64,000 bases of DNA from Spectribacter hydrogenoxidans. GTDB taxonomy: Bacteria; Pseudomonadota; Gammaproteobacteria; Nevskiales; Salinisphaeraceae. Where the stretch lies: contig NZ_JAVRIB010000007.1 in assembly GCF_031846275.1 (NCBI RefSeq), positions 62,001-126,000 of the forward strand. The letters are read 5' to 3'. A program made the translations under genes and the position numbers. This document shows positions 9,925-17,377 of the stretch, piece by piece; position 1 is the first letter of the stretch; the number at the start of each line of letters is the position of its first letter. The notes below the pieces were generated by a model. That model ran no database searches. It was not told where the DNA came from and was given only the letters and a program-made list of their open reading frames with translations.

Positions 9925-10002
9925 TTACCGGTTGCAGACATACATCGTGATTTCAAAGCCGAAACGCATGTCGTTGGCCTTGGGAGCATTCCAGTTACGC
10001 AT
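9925..10002 (-). CDS. pqqA: PqqA, PQQ precursor peptide
   Basis: A 25-residue reading frame, starting MRNWNAPKANDMRFGFE and ending ITMYVCNR. The conserved Glu and Tyr that become the PQQ skeleton sit in the expected E-x-x-x-Y spacing (Glu17, Tyr21) within GFEITMY, as in PqqA of other species. ggaggag stands 5-6 bases before the ATG. Upstream are a near-consensus sigma-54 promoter and tandem palindromes; downstream a hairpin and pqqE. The lone Cys23 near the C-terminus is unusual compared with the common FANR ending. Confidence 0.96.
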   Translation of the reverse strand: MRNWNAPKANDMRFGFEITMYVCNR

Positions 10003-10053
10003 TTTGAACTCCTCCAGTTCGGAATGAATGGTCTTTCAGTGCATCCTGAATCA

Positions 10054-10069
10054 TGCAGGGTGCGTGCCA
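10054..10069 (-). promoter_or_regulatory. Sigma-54 (-24/-12) promoter of pqqA-pqqE
   Basis: Minus-strand TGGCACGCACCCTGCA matches TGGCACGN4TTGCW at 11 of 12 positions with exact spacing, the best of the three sites in this locus. Predicted start near 10043, about 40 bases before the pqqA ATG. Confidence 0.82.
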
Positions 10070-10207
10070 GATGCAGCAGATGTTGTGCCATGTGCGCGCC
10101 GGCTGGCCACAAACGCCGGCATGAGCGGCTTTCCGGTGTCCGGGTTATCGACGGTGGCGTGACGGCCGTTCTTGAACCGGTGCTGATATGGCGGTATGGC
10201 GACGAAA

Positions 10208-10246
10208 TCGGCCACCATTGGCCAGGCGCTGGCCAGTAGTGGCCAG
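10208..10246. promoter_or_regulatory. Two tandem CTGGCCA-type palindromes upstream of pqqA (candidate enhancer)
   Basis: TCGGCCACCATTGGCCAG (10208-10225) and CTGGCCAGTAGTGGCCAG (10229-10246) are two copies of one dyad, 21 bases centre to centre, i.e. two helical turns. The second differs at one position from the perfect palindrome upstream of pqqB. They stand ~140-175 bases upstream of the pqqA sigma-54 promoter and 51-90 bases before the histidine kinase ATG. The spacing is as expected for dimers of an NtrC-type activator bound side by side. A lone half-site (CTGGCCAC) lies at 10103-10110. Confidence 0.68.
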
Positions 10247-10297
10247 GTTGGTGCCGGGCCGGTCGTGTCCGCCGCGCAAACCGGATAGCATCCGGCC

Positions 10298-11752
10298 ATG
10301 CCTCGTCAGTTCACGTTCTCGCTCCAGGGCCTGCTCCGGGCCTATCTCGGCAGTCTGCTGGTGCTGGTGCTGGTGACCGCCGGCCTGTCGCTGGCCTGGG
10401 CCCTGGTCTGGCAGCAGAGCTCGCAGGCCTCATTGCGGCTCAACGGACTGCTGGTCGAGGCCCAGGCGGTGCGTGGCGATCTGTATCGCCAGATGAAGGA
10501 GATCACGCGGCTCGGAGAGGCGCCCAGCCGCGACGCCTACTGGCGGCGGCTGTATCGCATCGACGAGCACTTCTACCTGATGCGTCAGTACGCCGACACC
10601 GACGCCACCCGGGAAGCGATCGGGCGCATGGAGGAAGCCTACGAACTCATCGGGGTGGTGCTCAACCGGCTGGCCTACACCGCCAACCAGGCCCCGGGCG
10701 AACGCCGCATCGACGAGTTGCTCAACCCGGCCTACGATCGCTGGATGACCGGCGATTTCGAGATGGCCTACGACGACCTCAACGAACTCGTAGCCGACCG
10801 GCGGCAGACGCTGCAGGCGCGGCTCGATCGCTGGCTGGCGCTGGCGCCCTGGGTGTCGGCGGTGCCGCTGATTCTGGCCGGCCTGATGGTCTGGCGGGTC
10901 AGCCGGCGCTTTCGCCGCGGGTTCACCCAGCCACTGGAATCGCTGGTGCAGGGCACCGACGCGCTGGGCCAGGGACAGCTGGATCACCGGGTACCGGAGC
11001 AGGGGGTTGCGGAAATCCGTTACCTGGCCCGCACCCTCAACCGCATGGCGCGGGAGCTGGAGGCAAGCCGCCGGGAACTGGTGGAGCGTGAACGCCAGGC
11101 CGCGCTGGGCGCCCTGGTGCCGGTGATCGCGCACAATATTCGCAATCCCCTGGCCGGCATCCGCGCCAACGCACAATTGCTGGACGCCGAGGCGACGAGC
11201 GCCGAGGTGCTGGAAACCGGCGCCGACATCATGGAAGCCACCGACCGGCTGGAGCGCTGGCTGGCCGCGCTGCTGGCCTACCTGCATCCGTTGCGCCTGG
11301 ACCCGGCGGCGCAATCCCTGGATGCGGTGCTGGAGGCCGCGGTGGCCGCCCTCGGCCCGCGGCCGGATACCCAGGGTGTGACCATTCGCCGCCAGGGCGA
11401 GGATGTCCGGTTGAATCTGGACGGCGCGCTACTGGAACAGGCGTTGCACGGTCTGATGTCGAATGCGTTGGAGGCCTCGCCCACCGGCGGCAGGGTGGAC
11501 ATCACGCTGGCGTCTGACGAGCGCGTCGTGCAGGTGCATATCGACGATCAGGGACCGGGCATGCGCATCGAGCCCGACCCGGATGCCCGCGGCCCCCTGC
11601 CGACCACCAAGAAGCGTGGAACCGGGTTGGGCATTCCATTTGCCTACAAGGTGGTTCAGGCCCATGGCGGTCAGCTGCGCTTCGAGGACCGCGATGGCGG
11701 CGGTACCCGCGTGACCATGATCCTGCCGCGCAGTGGCGGGGCGTCCGCATGA
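10298..11752 (+). CDS. Membrane sensor histidine kinase, partner of the NtrC-type regulator
   Basis: 484 residues. First transmembrane helix about 19-38, periplasmic sensor about 39-170, second helix near 182-202, HAMP region, then a dimerisation domain with the phosphoacceptor His279 in IAHNIRNPL, and a HATPase domain (N box LMSNALEAS; G boxes DQGPGM and GTGLGIPFAYKVV). It should autophosphorylate and pass phosphate to the next gene product, whose ATG overlaps its stop. It is divergent from pqqA, with tandem palindromes between, which suggests control of PQQ synthesis. The signal is unknown. No good Shine-Dalgarno is visible before the ATG. Confidence 0.93.
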   Translation: MPRQFTFSLQGLLRAYLGSLLVLVLVTAGLSLAWALVWQQSSQASLRLNGLLVEAQAVRGDLYRQMKEITRLGEAPSRDAYWRRLYRIDEHFYLMRQYADTDATREAIGRMEEAYELIGVVLNRLAYTANQAPGERRIDELLNPAYDRWMTGDFEMAYDDLNELVADRRQTLQARLDRWLALAPWVSAVPLILAGLMVWRVSRRFRRGFTQPLESLVQGTDALGQGQLDHRVPEQGVAEIRYLARTLNRMARELEASRRELVERERQAALGALVPVIAHNIRNPLAGIRANAQLLDAEATSAEVLETGADIMEATDRLERWLAALLAYLHPLRLDPAAQSLDAVLEAAVAALGPRPDTQGVTIRRQGEDVRLNLDGALLEQALHGLMSNALEASPTGGRVDITLASDERVVQVHIDDQGPGMRIEPDPDARGPLPTTKKRGTGLGIPFAYKVVQAHGGQLRFEDRDGGGTRVTMILPRSGGASA

Positions 11753-13101
11753 GTCGCGGCGCCCGCATTCTGCTGGTGGAGGACGAGGGGGCCCTGGCGC
11801 GCGCGGTCGCCCGGCGTCTGCAGCGGGACGGCCATGTGGTGGTCACCGCCGGCAGCCTGGCGGCGGCGCGGGACGCGGTGGACAAGCAGGTGCCGGATCT
11901 GCTGCTGCTCGACCTGAACCTTCCGGACGGTCTGGGTCTGGATCTGCTCGCCTGGATGCAGGACGAACGTGGCATCCAGGCCCCGGCGCTGGTGATGACC
12001 GCCTACGGGGAACTGGACGACGCGATTGTCGCGCTGCGTCGGCGGGCGGTGGATTTCCTGCGCAAACCGGTTGATCTGGATCATCTCTGCCGCGCGGTTG
12101 GCGAAGCGGTACGCGGTGAAGCCCCGCGCCGCCCGGGCGCGCCAGATCGGGCCTCCGGTGCCACGGTTCTGATCGGTGAGTCACCGGCCATGCAGCAGAT
12201 CCGCCACGAGCTGGCGCGGGTCGCGCCGCTGGGGCGTGGCGATGCCCCGCCCAACGTGCTGATTACCGGCGAGACCGGGACCGGCAAGGATCTGGCGGCG
12301 CGGGCCCTGCACGAGGCCAGTCCCCGGGCGGCCGAGCCCTTCGTCCAGGTGGACTGCACCGCGCTGCCCGGTGAATTGATCGAATCCGAGCTGTTCGGCC
12401 ATGAAAAGGGCGCGTTCACCGACGCCCACCGCGCCCGCGACGGGCTGCTGGCCGCGGCGGGCGAGGGCACCGCGTTTCTCAACGAAGTGGGCGAGTTGCC
12501 GCTGTCGCTGCAGGCCAAGCTGCTGACCGCGCTGGAAAGCCGCACCATCCGGGAAGTCGGCAGCTCACGGTCACGGCCGATTGCCGCCTGGTTCGTGGCC
12601 GCCACCAATCGCGAGCTCGACGAACTGGTCGCCGAAGGCGGCTTTCGCAGTGACCTCTATTACCGCCTGCATGTGCTGAGTCTGCGCATGCCGCCGCTGC
12701 GCGAGCGGGGTGAGGACGTCATCGAGCTGGCCCGCCATTTCGTCGCGGATACCGCCGGTCGTTACGGCCTGGCGGCGCCGGAGATCACCGCGGGTGCCGA
12801 GGCGGCGCTGCGCGGTTATCACTGGCCCGGCAACGTGCGGGAGCTGCGCCACGTGATCGAACGGGCGGTACTCATTCGTGCCGATCAGCGGCTGGAGGCC
12901 GAGCATCTTCAGCTGACGCCGGATGTGGCCGAGCCCGGACCAGCGGCTGACGCCACGGACAATCCGACCCTGGCCGGCCAGGAACGGGCCTTGATCGAAG
13001 CCACCCTGGCGCAGACCGACGGCAATATCTCGGAAACGGCCCGCCGGCTGGGGCTGTCCCGTGGGTCCCTGCGTTACCGCCTGGACAAGTACGGGCTCTG
13101 A
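11749..13101 (+). CDS. NtrC-family response regulator (sigma-54 activator)
   Basis: 450 residues: receiver domain 1-120 with acidic pocket Glu11/Asp12, phosphoacceptor Asp55 (LLLLDLNLPDG) and the FLRKP lysine; AAA+ domain with Walker A GETGTGKD at ~174-181; Fis-type helix-turn-helix at the end (NISETARRLGLSRGSLRYRL). Two positions deviate: the sigma-54 contact loop reads GAFTDA (Asp225 for Gly), and Walker B reads FLNEVGELP with Asn245 in place of the usual Asp. Both lie in functional loops but the rest of the domain is well kept. Start overlaps the kinase stop (ATGA). Likely binds the CTGGCCA palindromes near pqqA and pqqB. Confidence 0.93.
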   Translation: MSRGARILLVEDEGALARAVARRLQRDGHVVVTAGSLAAARDAVDKQVPDLLLLDLNLPDGLGLDLLAWMQDERGIQAPALVMTAYGELDDAIVALRRRAVDFLRKPVDLDHLCRAVGEAVRGEAPRRPGAPDRASGATVLIGESPAMQQIRHELARVAPLGRGDAPPNVLITGETGTGKDLAARALHEASPRAAEPFVQVDCTALPGELIESELFGHEKGAFTDAHRARDGLLAAAGEGTAFLNEVGELPLSLQAKLLTALESRTIREVGSSRSRPIAAWFVAATNRELDELVAEGGFRSDLYYRLHVLSLRMPPLRERGEDVIELARHFVADTAGRYGLAAPEITAGAEAALRGYHWPGNVRELRHVIERAVLIRADQRLEAEHLQLTPDVAEPGPAADATDNPTLAGQERALIEATLAQTDGNISETARRLGLSRGSLRYRLDKYGL

Positions 13102-13104
13102 CGG

Positions 13105-13617
13105 TCAGGCGTCGATCACGGCATCCAGTGCCGGCAGCCAGGGCAGATCGGTCACGCCGTAGTCCACGCCCATCTGGCTGAGCAGGGTGGTGATCTGGCC
13201 ACGGTGATGCGTCTGGTGGTTGAAGAAATGTGTCACCAGTACCCAGGCCGATAGCCGCCGGGTCAGGCCGTCGACATTGCTGGTATAGGTCATCGGTGCC
13301 GCGAGCCAGTCGGGTGATACGGTGGCCGCCCATTGTTCGATGGCCTCGTCGGTTGCGTGCCGCGCCGCGGTCAGTCGGTCGAAATCGGCATGCCGGTCTT
13401 CGCCGAGCCGCTGATCGACCGTGTCGCCGCGAAACCGGGCCAGCCAGGCCAGATCGCCGTCGAGCAGGTGATTGAGGGTGCCATGTATGGAGCCGAAGAA
13501 CGCACCGCGATCCTGCTTGCGCTCGGGATCGTCAATAGTGGCGCAGACCGCATACAGCCGTTCGTTCATCCAGCGGTTGTAGGCAGCCAACGTGCGGACA
13601 TGATCGGGCGAGATCAT
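13105..13617 (-). CDS. DinB family protein
   Basis: 170 residues, four-helix-bundle type. The metal-binding His positions of the DinB/YfiT fold are recognisable in GTLNHLLDGDLAWLARF and HFFNHQTHHRGQITTLL. Members are often thiol-dependent transferases or of unknown function; no partner is evident. The stop lies 3 bases from the convergent response regulator stop; the start overlaps the stop of the upstream MFS gene (ATGA), so it is the last gene of a DUF815-MFS-DinB operon. Confidence 0.9.
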   Translation of the reverse strand: MISPDHVRTLAAYNRWMNERLYAVCATIDDPERKQDRGAFFGSIHGTLNHLLDGDLAWLARFRGDTVDQRLGEDRHADFDRLTAARHATDEAIEQWAATVSPDWLAAPMTYTSNVDGLTRRLSAWVLVTHFFNHQTHHRGQITTLLSQMGVDYGVTDLPWLPALDAVIDA

Positions 13618-14885
13618 GCCGGGTCATCGCGATAGCCGAGTCCGCCGGTTTCGCGGCCGAGAAGGGTGGCGGCCAGGCCGACCAGATTGATCACGCAGAG
13701 CAGGGCCAGCCCGCGGCGGTAGTCCGCATGTTGCAGCATGTCGCCGACCGCCTGGCTTTCCAGCAGCCAGCCGAATGCCGGCTGCAGGACGGCGGCGCCG
13801 AGAAACAGGCCGGTGTTCACCAGCGCGATAGCCATTCCGGTGTGCCGGAACGACACGCTTTCCTTGGCGGCGGTGTAGCAGACGACCATGCCCGCGGGGC
13901 ACAGGCCGTGGGCCAGGAACAGCCACCAGGCGGATGCCCCCGGGCCCCAGGGCCCCAGCCAGGTATAGAGATAGGTCAACAGGGACAGCACCGCGGCCGC
14001 CACGATCACGGGTTTGCGTCGCCCCAGCCGGTCGGACAGCCAGCCGGCAGCGAACGAGCCCAGGGCGAATGCCACCAGCGAAAGCGTGACGTAGTCCGAA
14101 GCGCTGGTGCGGTCGAGCGCGAACACGTCGTGGAACATGGGCACGGCCCACAGGCCGGAGAATGCGAAGAAGCTGCCCACCACCGCAAACAGGCCGGTGA
14201 AATGCGGCCAGAGCGCACGATTGCCGGCCACGGCGGCCAGGCTCGACCACCAGGCCTCACGGGGCGTGGCATCGGTGGTGCCGTGATCCGGGGTCGCGCT
14301 CGCCGGCCGATCCCGTACCACCAGAAAGATTGCCACCGCCAGTAGCAACGAGATCAGCGCCAGGCCGACGAAGGCTTCTCGCCAGTCCACCCAGTTCAGC
14401 AGCCTGGCCAGCGGACTGACGCCGAGTACGGCGCCGGCGTTGCCGATCAGGATTACCACGCCGGCCATGCGGGCGTACTGACGGGCATCGAACCAGTTGG
14501 CGTTGAATTTCATCAGCCCGACAAACGCGGTGGACACCCCCAGTCCCACCAGCAACCGACCGGCATCGGCGGCCAGCAGCCCGCCGGCGGCGGCGAACAG
14601 CAGCGATCCGCCCGCCGCCACCAGGCAGCCGCCGGCCACGGTCAGGCGCGGGCCGTAGCGATCGGCCATGATGCCCGCGGGAATCTGCATGGCGGTGTAG
14701 ACGTAGAAGTACACCGCCCCCAGCCAGCCCAGCGCCACCGCGCTGGCGTTCAGGTCCTGCCTTAGCTGATCGACGATCACCGTCGGGGCCACCCGGTGGA
14801 AGAAGGCCACCATGAAGGCGCTGGCCAGCAGCGAGAACGCGATCAGGCGCAGGCGACGCTGCCGCGGGTCGAGTGGCTCGGTCAT
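13614..14885 (-). CDS. Major facilitator superfamily transporter
   Basis: 423 residues from the ATG at 14885 (MTEPLDPRQRR), which overlaps the stop of the DUF815 gene; a longer frame starting upstream would overlap that gene by ~90 bases. About 12 transmembrane helices, with the loop 2-3 signature as GIMADRYGPRL and the second-half equivalent GWLSDRLGRRKP. The N-terminal FHRVAPTVIVDQLRQDL resembles the anion/organic-acid MFS group, but the substrate cannot be read from sequence. Coupled to DUF815 and DinB genes. Confidence 0.92.
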   Translation of the reverse strand: MTEPLDPRQRRLRLIAFSLLASAFMVAFFHRVAPTVIVDQLRQDLNASAVALGWLGAVYFYVYTAMQIPAGIMADRYGPRLTVAGGCLVAAGGSLLFAAAGGLLAADAGRLLVGLGVSTAFVGLMKFNANWFDARQYARMAGVVILIGNAGAVLGVSPLARLLNWVDWREAFVGLALISLLLAVAIFLVVRDRPASATPDHGTTDATPREAWWSSLAAVAGNRALWPHFTGLFAVVGSFFAFSGLWAVPMFHDVFALDRTSASDYVTLSLVAFALGSFAAGWLSDRLGRRKPVIVAAAVLSLLTYLYTWLGPWGPGASAWWLFLAHGLCPAGMVVCYTAAKESVSFRHTGMAIALVNTGLFLGAAVLQPAFGWLLESQAVGDMLQHADYRRGLALLCVINLVGLAATLLGRETGGLGYRDDPA

Positions 14886-15754
14886 GCGGACTCGTCGGGT
14901 TGCTGGCCGAGCCAGTGCAGGGCGAACTGGCGGGCGGCGCGCCCGCTGCGCACGCCGCGAGCCAGCGCCCATTGCAGCGCGGCACGGCGGAACGAGGCAT
15001 CACCGTCGACGGCTTGACCCAGTCGGTCGAGATGGCTGCGCACGATCGCCAGATAGGCCTCCTGATCGAAGGGATAGAACGACAGCCATAGTCCGAAACG
15101 TTCCGACAGCGACAGCTTTTCCTCGACCGCGTCGCCATGGTGGATCTCGCCGTCCACGTTGCGGGCCTGGCGATTCTCGTCCAGATATTCCGGCAATAGA
15201 TGGCGCCGGTTAGAGGTGGCATAGATCAGCAGGTTGTCCGGCGGTGCCAGCAGCGAGCCGTCCAGCATCGACTTCAGCGCCTTGTAGCCGGGATCATCCT
15301 CGCCGAAGGAAAGATCGTCGCAGAATATGATGAACCGTTCGGGCCGATCGCTGAGCAACGGCGCGATATCCGGCAGGTCGACTAGGTCCCGGGCATCCAC
15401 CTGGATCAGACGCAGGCCGCGGTCCACGAACTCATGCAGCAACGCCCGGATCAGCGAGGATTTGCCGGTCCCGCGCGCGCCCCACAGCAGCGTATTGTTT
15501 GCGGGCTGCCCGCTCAGGAACTGCTGTGTGTTGAGCACAAGGGCGTCTTTCTGCGCGCCAATCCCATGCAGATCGGCCAGCGGCAGGGTGTTGACCCGGA
15601 ACACGGGCTGGAGTTGCTGACGACCTGTCCAGCGGAACGCGGGGGCTTGCCAGTCGACGGCATGGGAGGGATCGGTCCGGCGTTCCAGCCGGTCGAGCAG
15701 CCCTTCGCCACGGTCGATCAGGCCGTGGAGCCGTTGCATGAGCCGCTCGTCCAT
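14882..15754 (-). CDS. DUF815 family AAA ATPase
   Basis: 290 residues, cytoplasmic. Walker A WGARGTGKSSLIRALL (about residues 92-107), Walker B FIIFCDDLSF, sensor region LLIYATSNRRHLLPE and a C-terminal helical lid. This is the pattern of DUF815/YerA-like P-loop proteins widespread in proteobacteria with unknown cellular role. First gene of a coupled three-gene operon. A terminator for the gene upstream lies just before it. Confidence 0.9.
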   Translation of the reverse strand: MDERLMQRLHGLIDRGEGLLDRLERRTDPSHAVDWQAPAFRWTGRQQLQPVFRVNTLPLADLHGIGAQKDALVLNTQQFLSGQPANNTLLWGARGTGKSSLIRALLHEFVDRGLRLIQVDARDLVDLPDIAPLLSDRPERFIIFCDDLSFGEDDPGYKALKSMLDGSLLAPPDNLLIYATSNRRHLLPEYLDENRQARNVDGEIHHGDAVEEKLSLSERFGLWLSFYPFDQEAYLAIVRSHLDRLGQAVDGDASFRRAALQWALARGVRSGRAARQFALHWLGQQPDESA

Positions 15755-15800
15755 GGAATCGAATGATGGGCCGCGAACCGGCTCGTGACAAGCCGGGCAT

Positions 15801-15829
15801 AAAAAACCCCCAGCAAGATGCCGGGGGTT
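15801..15829 (-). terminator. Intrinsic terminator of the secreted Gly/Leu-rich protein gene (15855-16421)
   Basis: Arms aaccccc / gggggtt with an inner GCA/TGC pairing, followed on the minus strand by six T. It begins 26 bases past the stop codon. Confidence 0.85.
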
Positions 15830-15854
15830 GATTCGTCAGACCCTCGGTCGAGGG

Positions 15855-16421
15855 CTATGGCAGGGCAGGCAGGCTCGGCAGGCCGGCACCGCCGCCAGCA
15901 GCTAGTATCTGTTCCAGGATGGCGGGGTCAAGGGCATCCAGCGGCAGTCCGAGACCATCAATGCCCGGAATCGGCGACATCGCGCCGCCGGTGCCACCCG
16001 GCAGGCCCGGGATGCCGAAACCATCCGGCGCGAAGTTGCCGAAGATGTCGGTGAAGAAGGCGAATCCGTCGCCCGGGTTGTTGAAGCCGAGCAGCTGGTC
16101 AAGAACACCCTCTTCGCCGGCCACGCCCTGCATGATGATGGTGTCGACCAGCCCGCGCTGGACCTGCCCCGGATCCTGATTGACCAGCAGGCCTTCCAGC
16201 ACGTCGTTCAGGCCGCCGCCGGCGGTGCCGCGCAGCAGGCCGCTGTTGCTGCCGGTGGCGCCGTCCGTGGTGGGTTCCAGGTTCTGGGTCATCAGCGTGT
16301 TGACCAGACCATCAACCGGGCCAGCCGGCCCGAGCAGGACGCCCACGAAGCTCTCGTTCTGAGCCGAGGCAGTTCCCGAAAGAGAAAGGCCGAGCAGGCC
16401 TAGAGCAATCAAACGTTTCAT
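15855..16421 (-). CDS. Secreted Gly/Leu-rich protein of unknown function, paralogue A
   Basis: 188 residues with a clear signal peptide (MKRLIALGLLGLSLSGTASAQ, cleavage after TASA). The mature part has no cysteine and is rich in Gly, Leu, Asp and Pro. It shares with the neighbouring paralogue the pattern L-x2-TL-x5-EP, SGLLRGTAGGGLNDVLEGLL and a C-terminal LPLDALDPA, so the two arose by duplication. No enzyme motif is seen; it is probably periplasmic or released. It has its own intrinsic terminator and a ~212-base upstream gap, so it is likely transcribed alone. An automatic label such as collagen-like would not be justified: there are no regular G-X-Y triplets. Confidence 0.8.
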   Translation of the reverse strand: MKRLIALGLLGLSLSGTASAQNESFVGVLLGPAGPVDGLVNTLMTQNLEPTTDGATGSNSGLLRGTAGGGLNDVLEGLLVNQDPGQVQRGLVDTIIMQGVAGEEGVLDQLLGFNNPGDGFAFFTDIFGNFAPDGFGIPGLPGGTGGAMSPIPGIDGLGLPLDALDPAILEQILAAGGGAGLPSLPALP

Positions 16422-16570
16422 TTTCCAGTTCCTCGTGAAATGTCGACAATTATCAGATCAGGATTCGGTGGTTGTTCCGGTTGGTACGCCGCCGCGACGA
16501 TGGTCAACCTACGCAATGTATCGGCGTTTTCCTACAGAACTTTAGCCTATTATGTCGGCAATGCATGGGA

Positions 16571-16599
16571 AAAGAAAAGAGCCCCGCATTGCGGGGCTC
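16571..16599 (-). terminator. Intrinsic terminator of the secreted Gly/Leu-rich protein gene (16634-17314)
   Basis: Perfect arms gagccccgc / gcggggctc with a 3-base loop, followed on the minus strand by ttttctttt. Lies 35 bases after the stop. Confidence 0.88.
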
Positions 16600-16633
16600 C
16601 GAAGTCATCACAAACAACTGACTCTCGACAGGG

Positions 16634-17314
16634 TTACAGCCCCTCCAGTGTCGCCCCGTTCACCAGTGCCAGCGCCGTGGCCGGGTCGAGGTCGGACAAT
16701 GGCAGCGGCAGGCTGTTGAGTGGTAGGCCGCCGGCACCGCCGGTTGCCAGGCCACCGCCCAGCAGGCCGCCGATGAGGGGCAAGCCGCCATCGCCGCCGA
16801 ACAGGTCGCCGATCAGAGGCAGGCCACCGTCGTCACCGCCCAGCAGCCCGCCAATCAGCGGCAGACCGCCATCACCGCCCAGTAGCCCTCCGACCAACGG
16901 CAGTCCACCGCCGTCACCACCGAGCAGACCGCCACCAAGGCCGCTGCCATCGCCGGTGAGTGCCATCAGCAGGTTGGGGACCAGACCGGGCCGGGTATCG
17001 TCGCCGATGACCAGAAGCCCCACGCCATCCAGGGTGGTACCCAGATCCAGGAATGGGTCCTGAAGCAGGCCGGCCAGGGTGCCGTTGAGCGCTACACCGG
17101 CATTGCCGCGAATGAGCCCGCTGCCGCCATCCGCGCCGGCCACGCTGCTCACCAGCGGTTCGGCCTGAAAGGTTGTCAGCGTCTCCAGCAGACTGGGAAC
17201 GACGCCGTCACCCGCCAGCAACAGATTGAGCACACCGGGGTTTTCTTGGGCGAGGGCCGGGCTGCCATGCAGCAGCCCGGCCATCACCACACCTATCAAA
17301 GTCTTCTTCATCAC
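16634..17314 (-). CDS. Secreted Gly/Leu-rich repeat protein of unknown function, paralogue B
   Basis: 226 residues with a signal peptide (MMKKTLIGVVMAGLLHGSPALAQ is the hydrophobic leader, cut near ALAQ). Residues ~35-120 align with paralogue A. Residues ~127-188 are about five copies of a 13-14 residue unit, GGDGGLPLIGGLL with small variations, then a C-terminal LPLPLSDLDPA shared with A. The repeats alternate a Gly/Asp turn with a hydrophobic stretch, which could give a beta-solenoid-like or amphipathic structure. Located directly downstream of the OmpA-type gene on the same strand (63-base gap). Function unknown. Confidence 0.8.
   Translation of the reverse strand: MMKKTLIGVVMAGLLHGSPALAQENPGVLNLLLAGDGVVPSLLETLTTFQAEPLVSSVAGADGGSGLIRGNAGVALNGTLAGLLQDPFLDLGTTLDGVGLLVIGDDTRPGLVPNLLMALTGDGSGLGGGLLGGDGGGLPLVGGLLGGDGGLPLIGGLLGGDDGGLPLIGDLFGGDGGLPLIGGLLGGGLATGGAGGLPLNSLPLPLSDLDPATALALVNGATLEGL
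16751..16936 (-). repeat. In-frame tandem repeat encoding GGDGGLPLIGGLL units
   Basis: About five degenerate copies with a 39-42 base period inside paralogue B. The DNA copies differ at synonymous positions while the peptide pattern is kept, pointing to selection on the protein rather than recent slippage. Confidence 0.75.
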
Positions 17315-17377
17315 TTCCTCCTTGAAGTTTCACGGGAACAGTCCTTTGTCCCGCCGTCGTATCGTCCGGTGATTGGC

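Noticed and set aside
15855..16421. Collagen-like protein label for the Gly/Leu-rich proteins
   Set aside because: There are no regular Gly-X-Y triplets; Gly content alone gives the resemblance.
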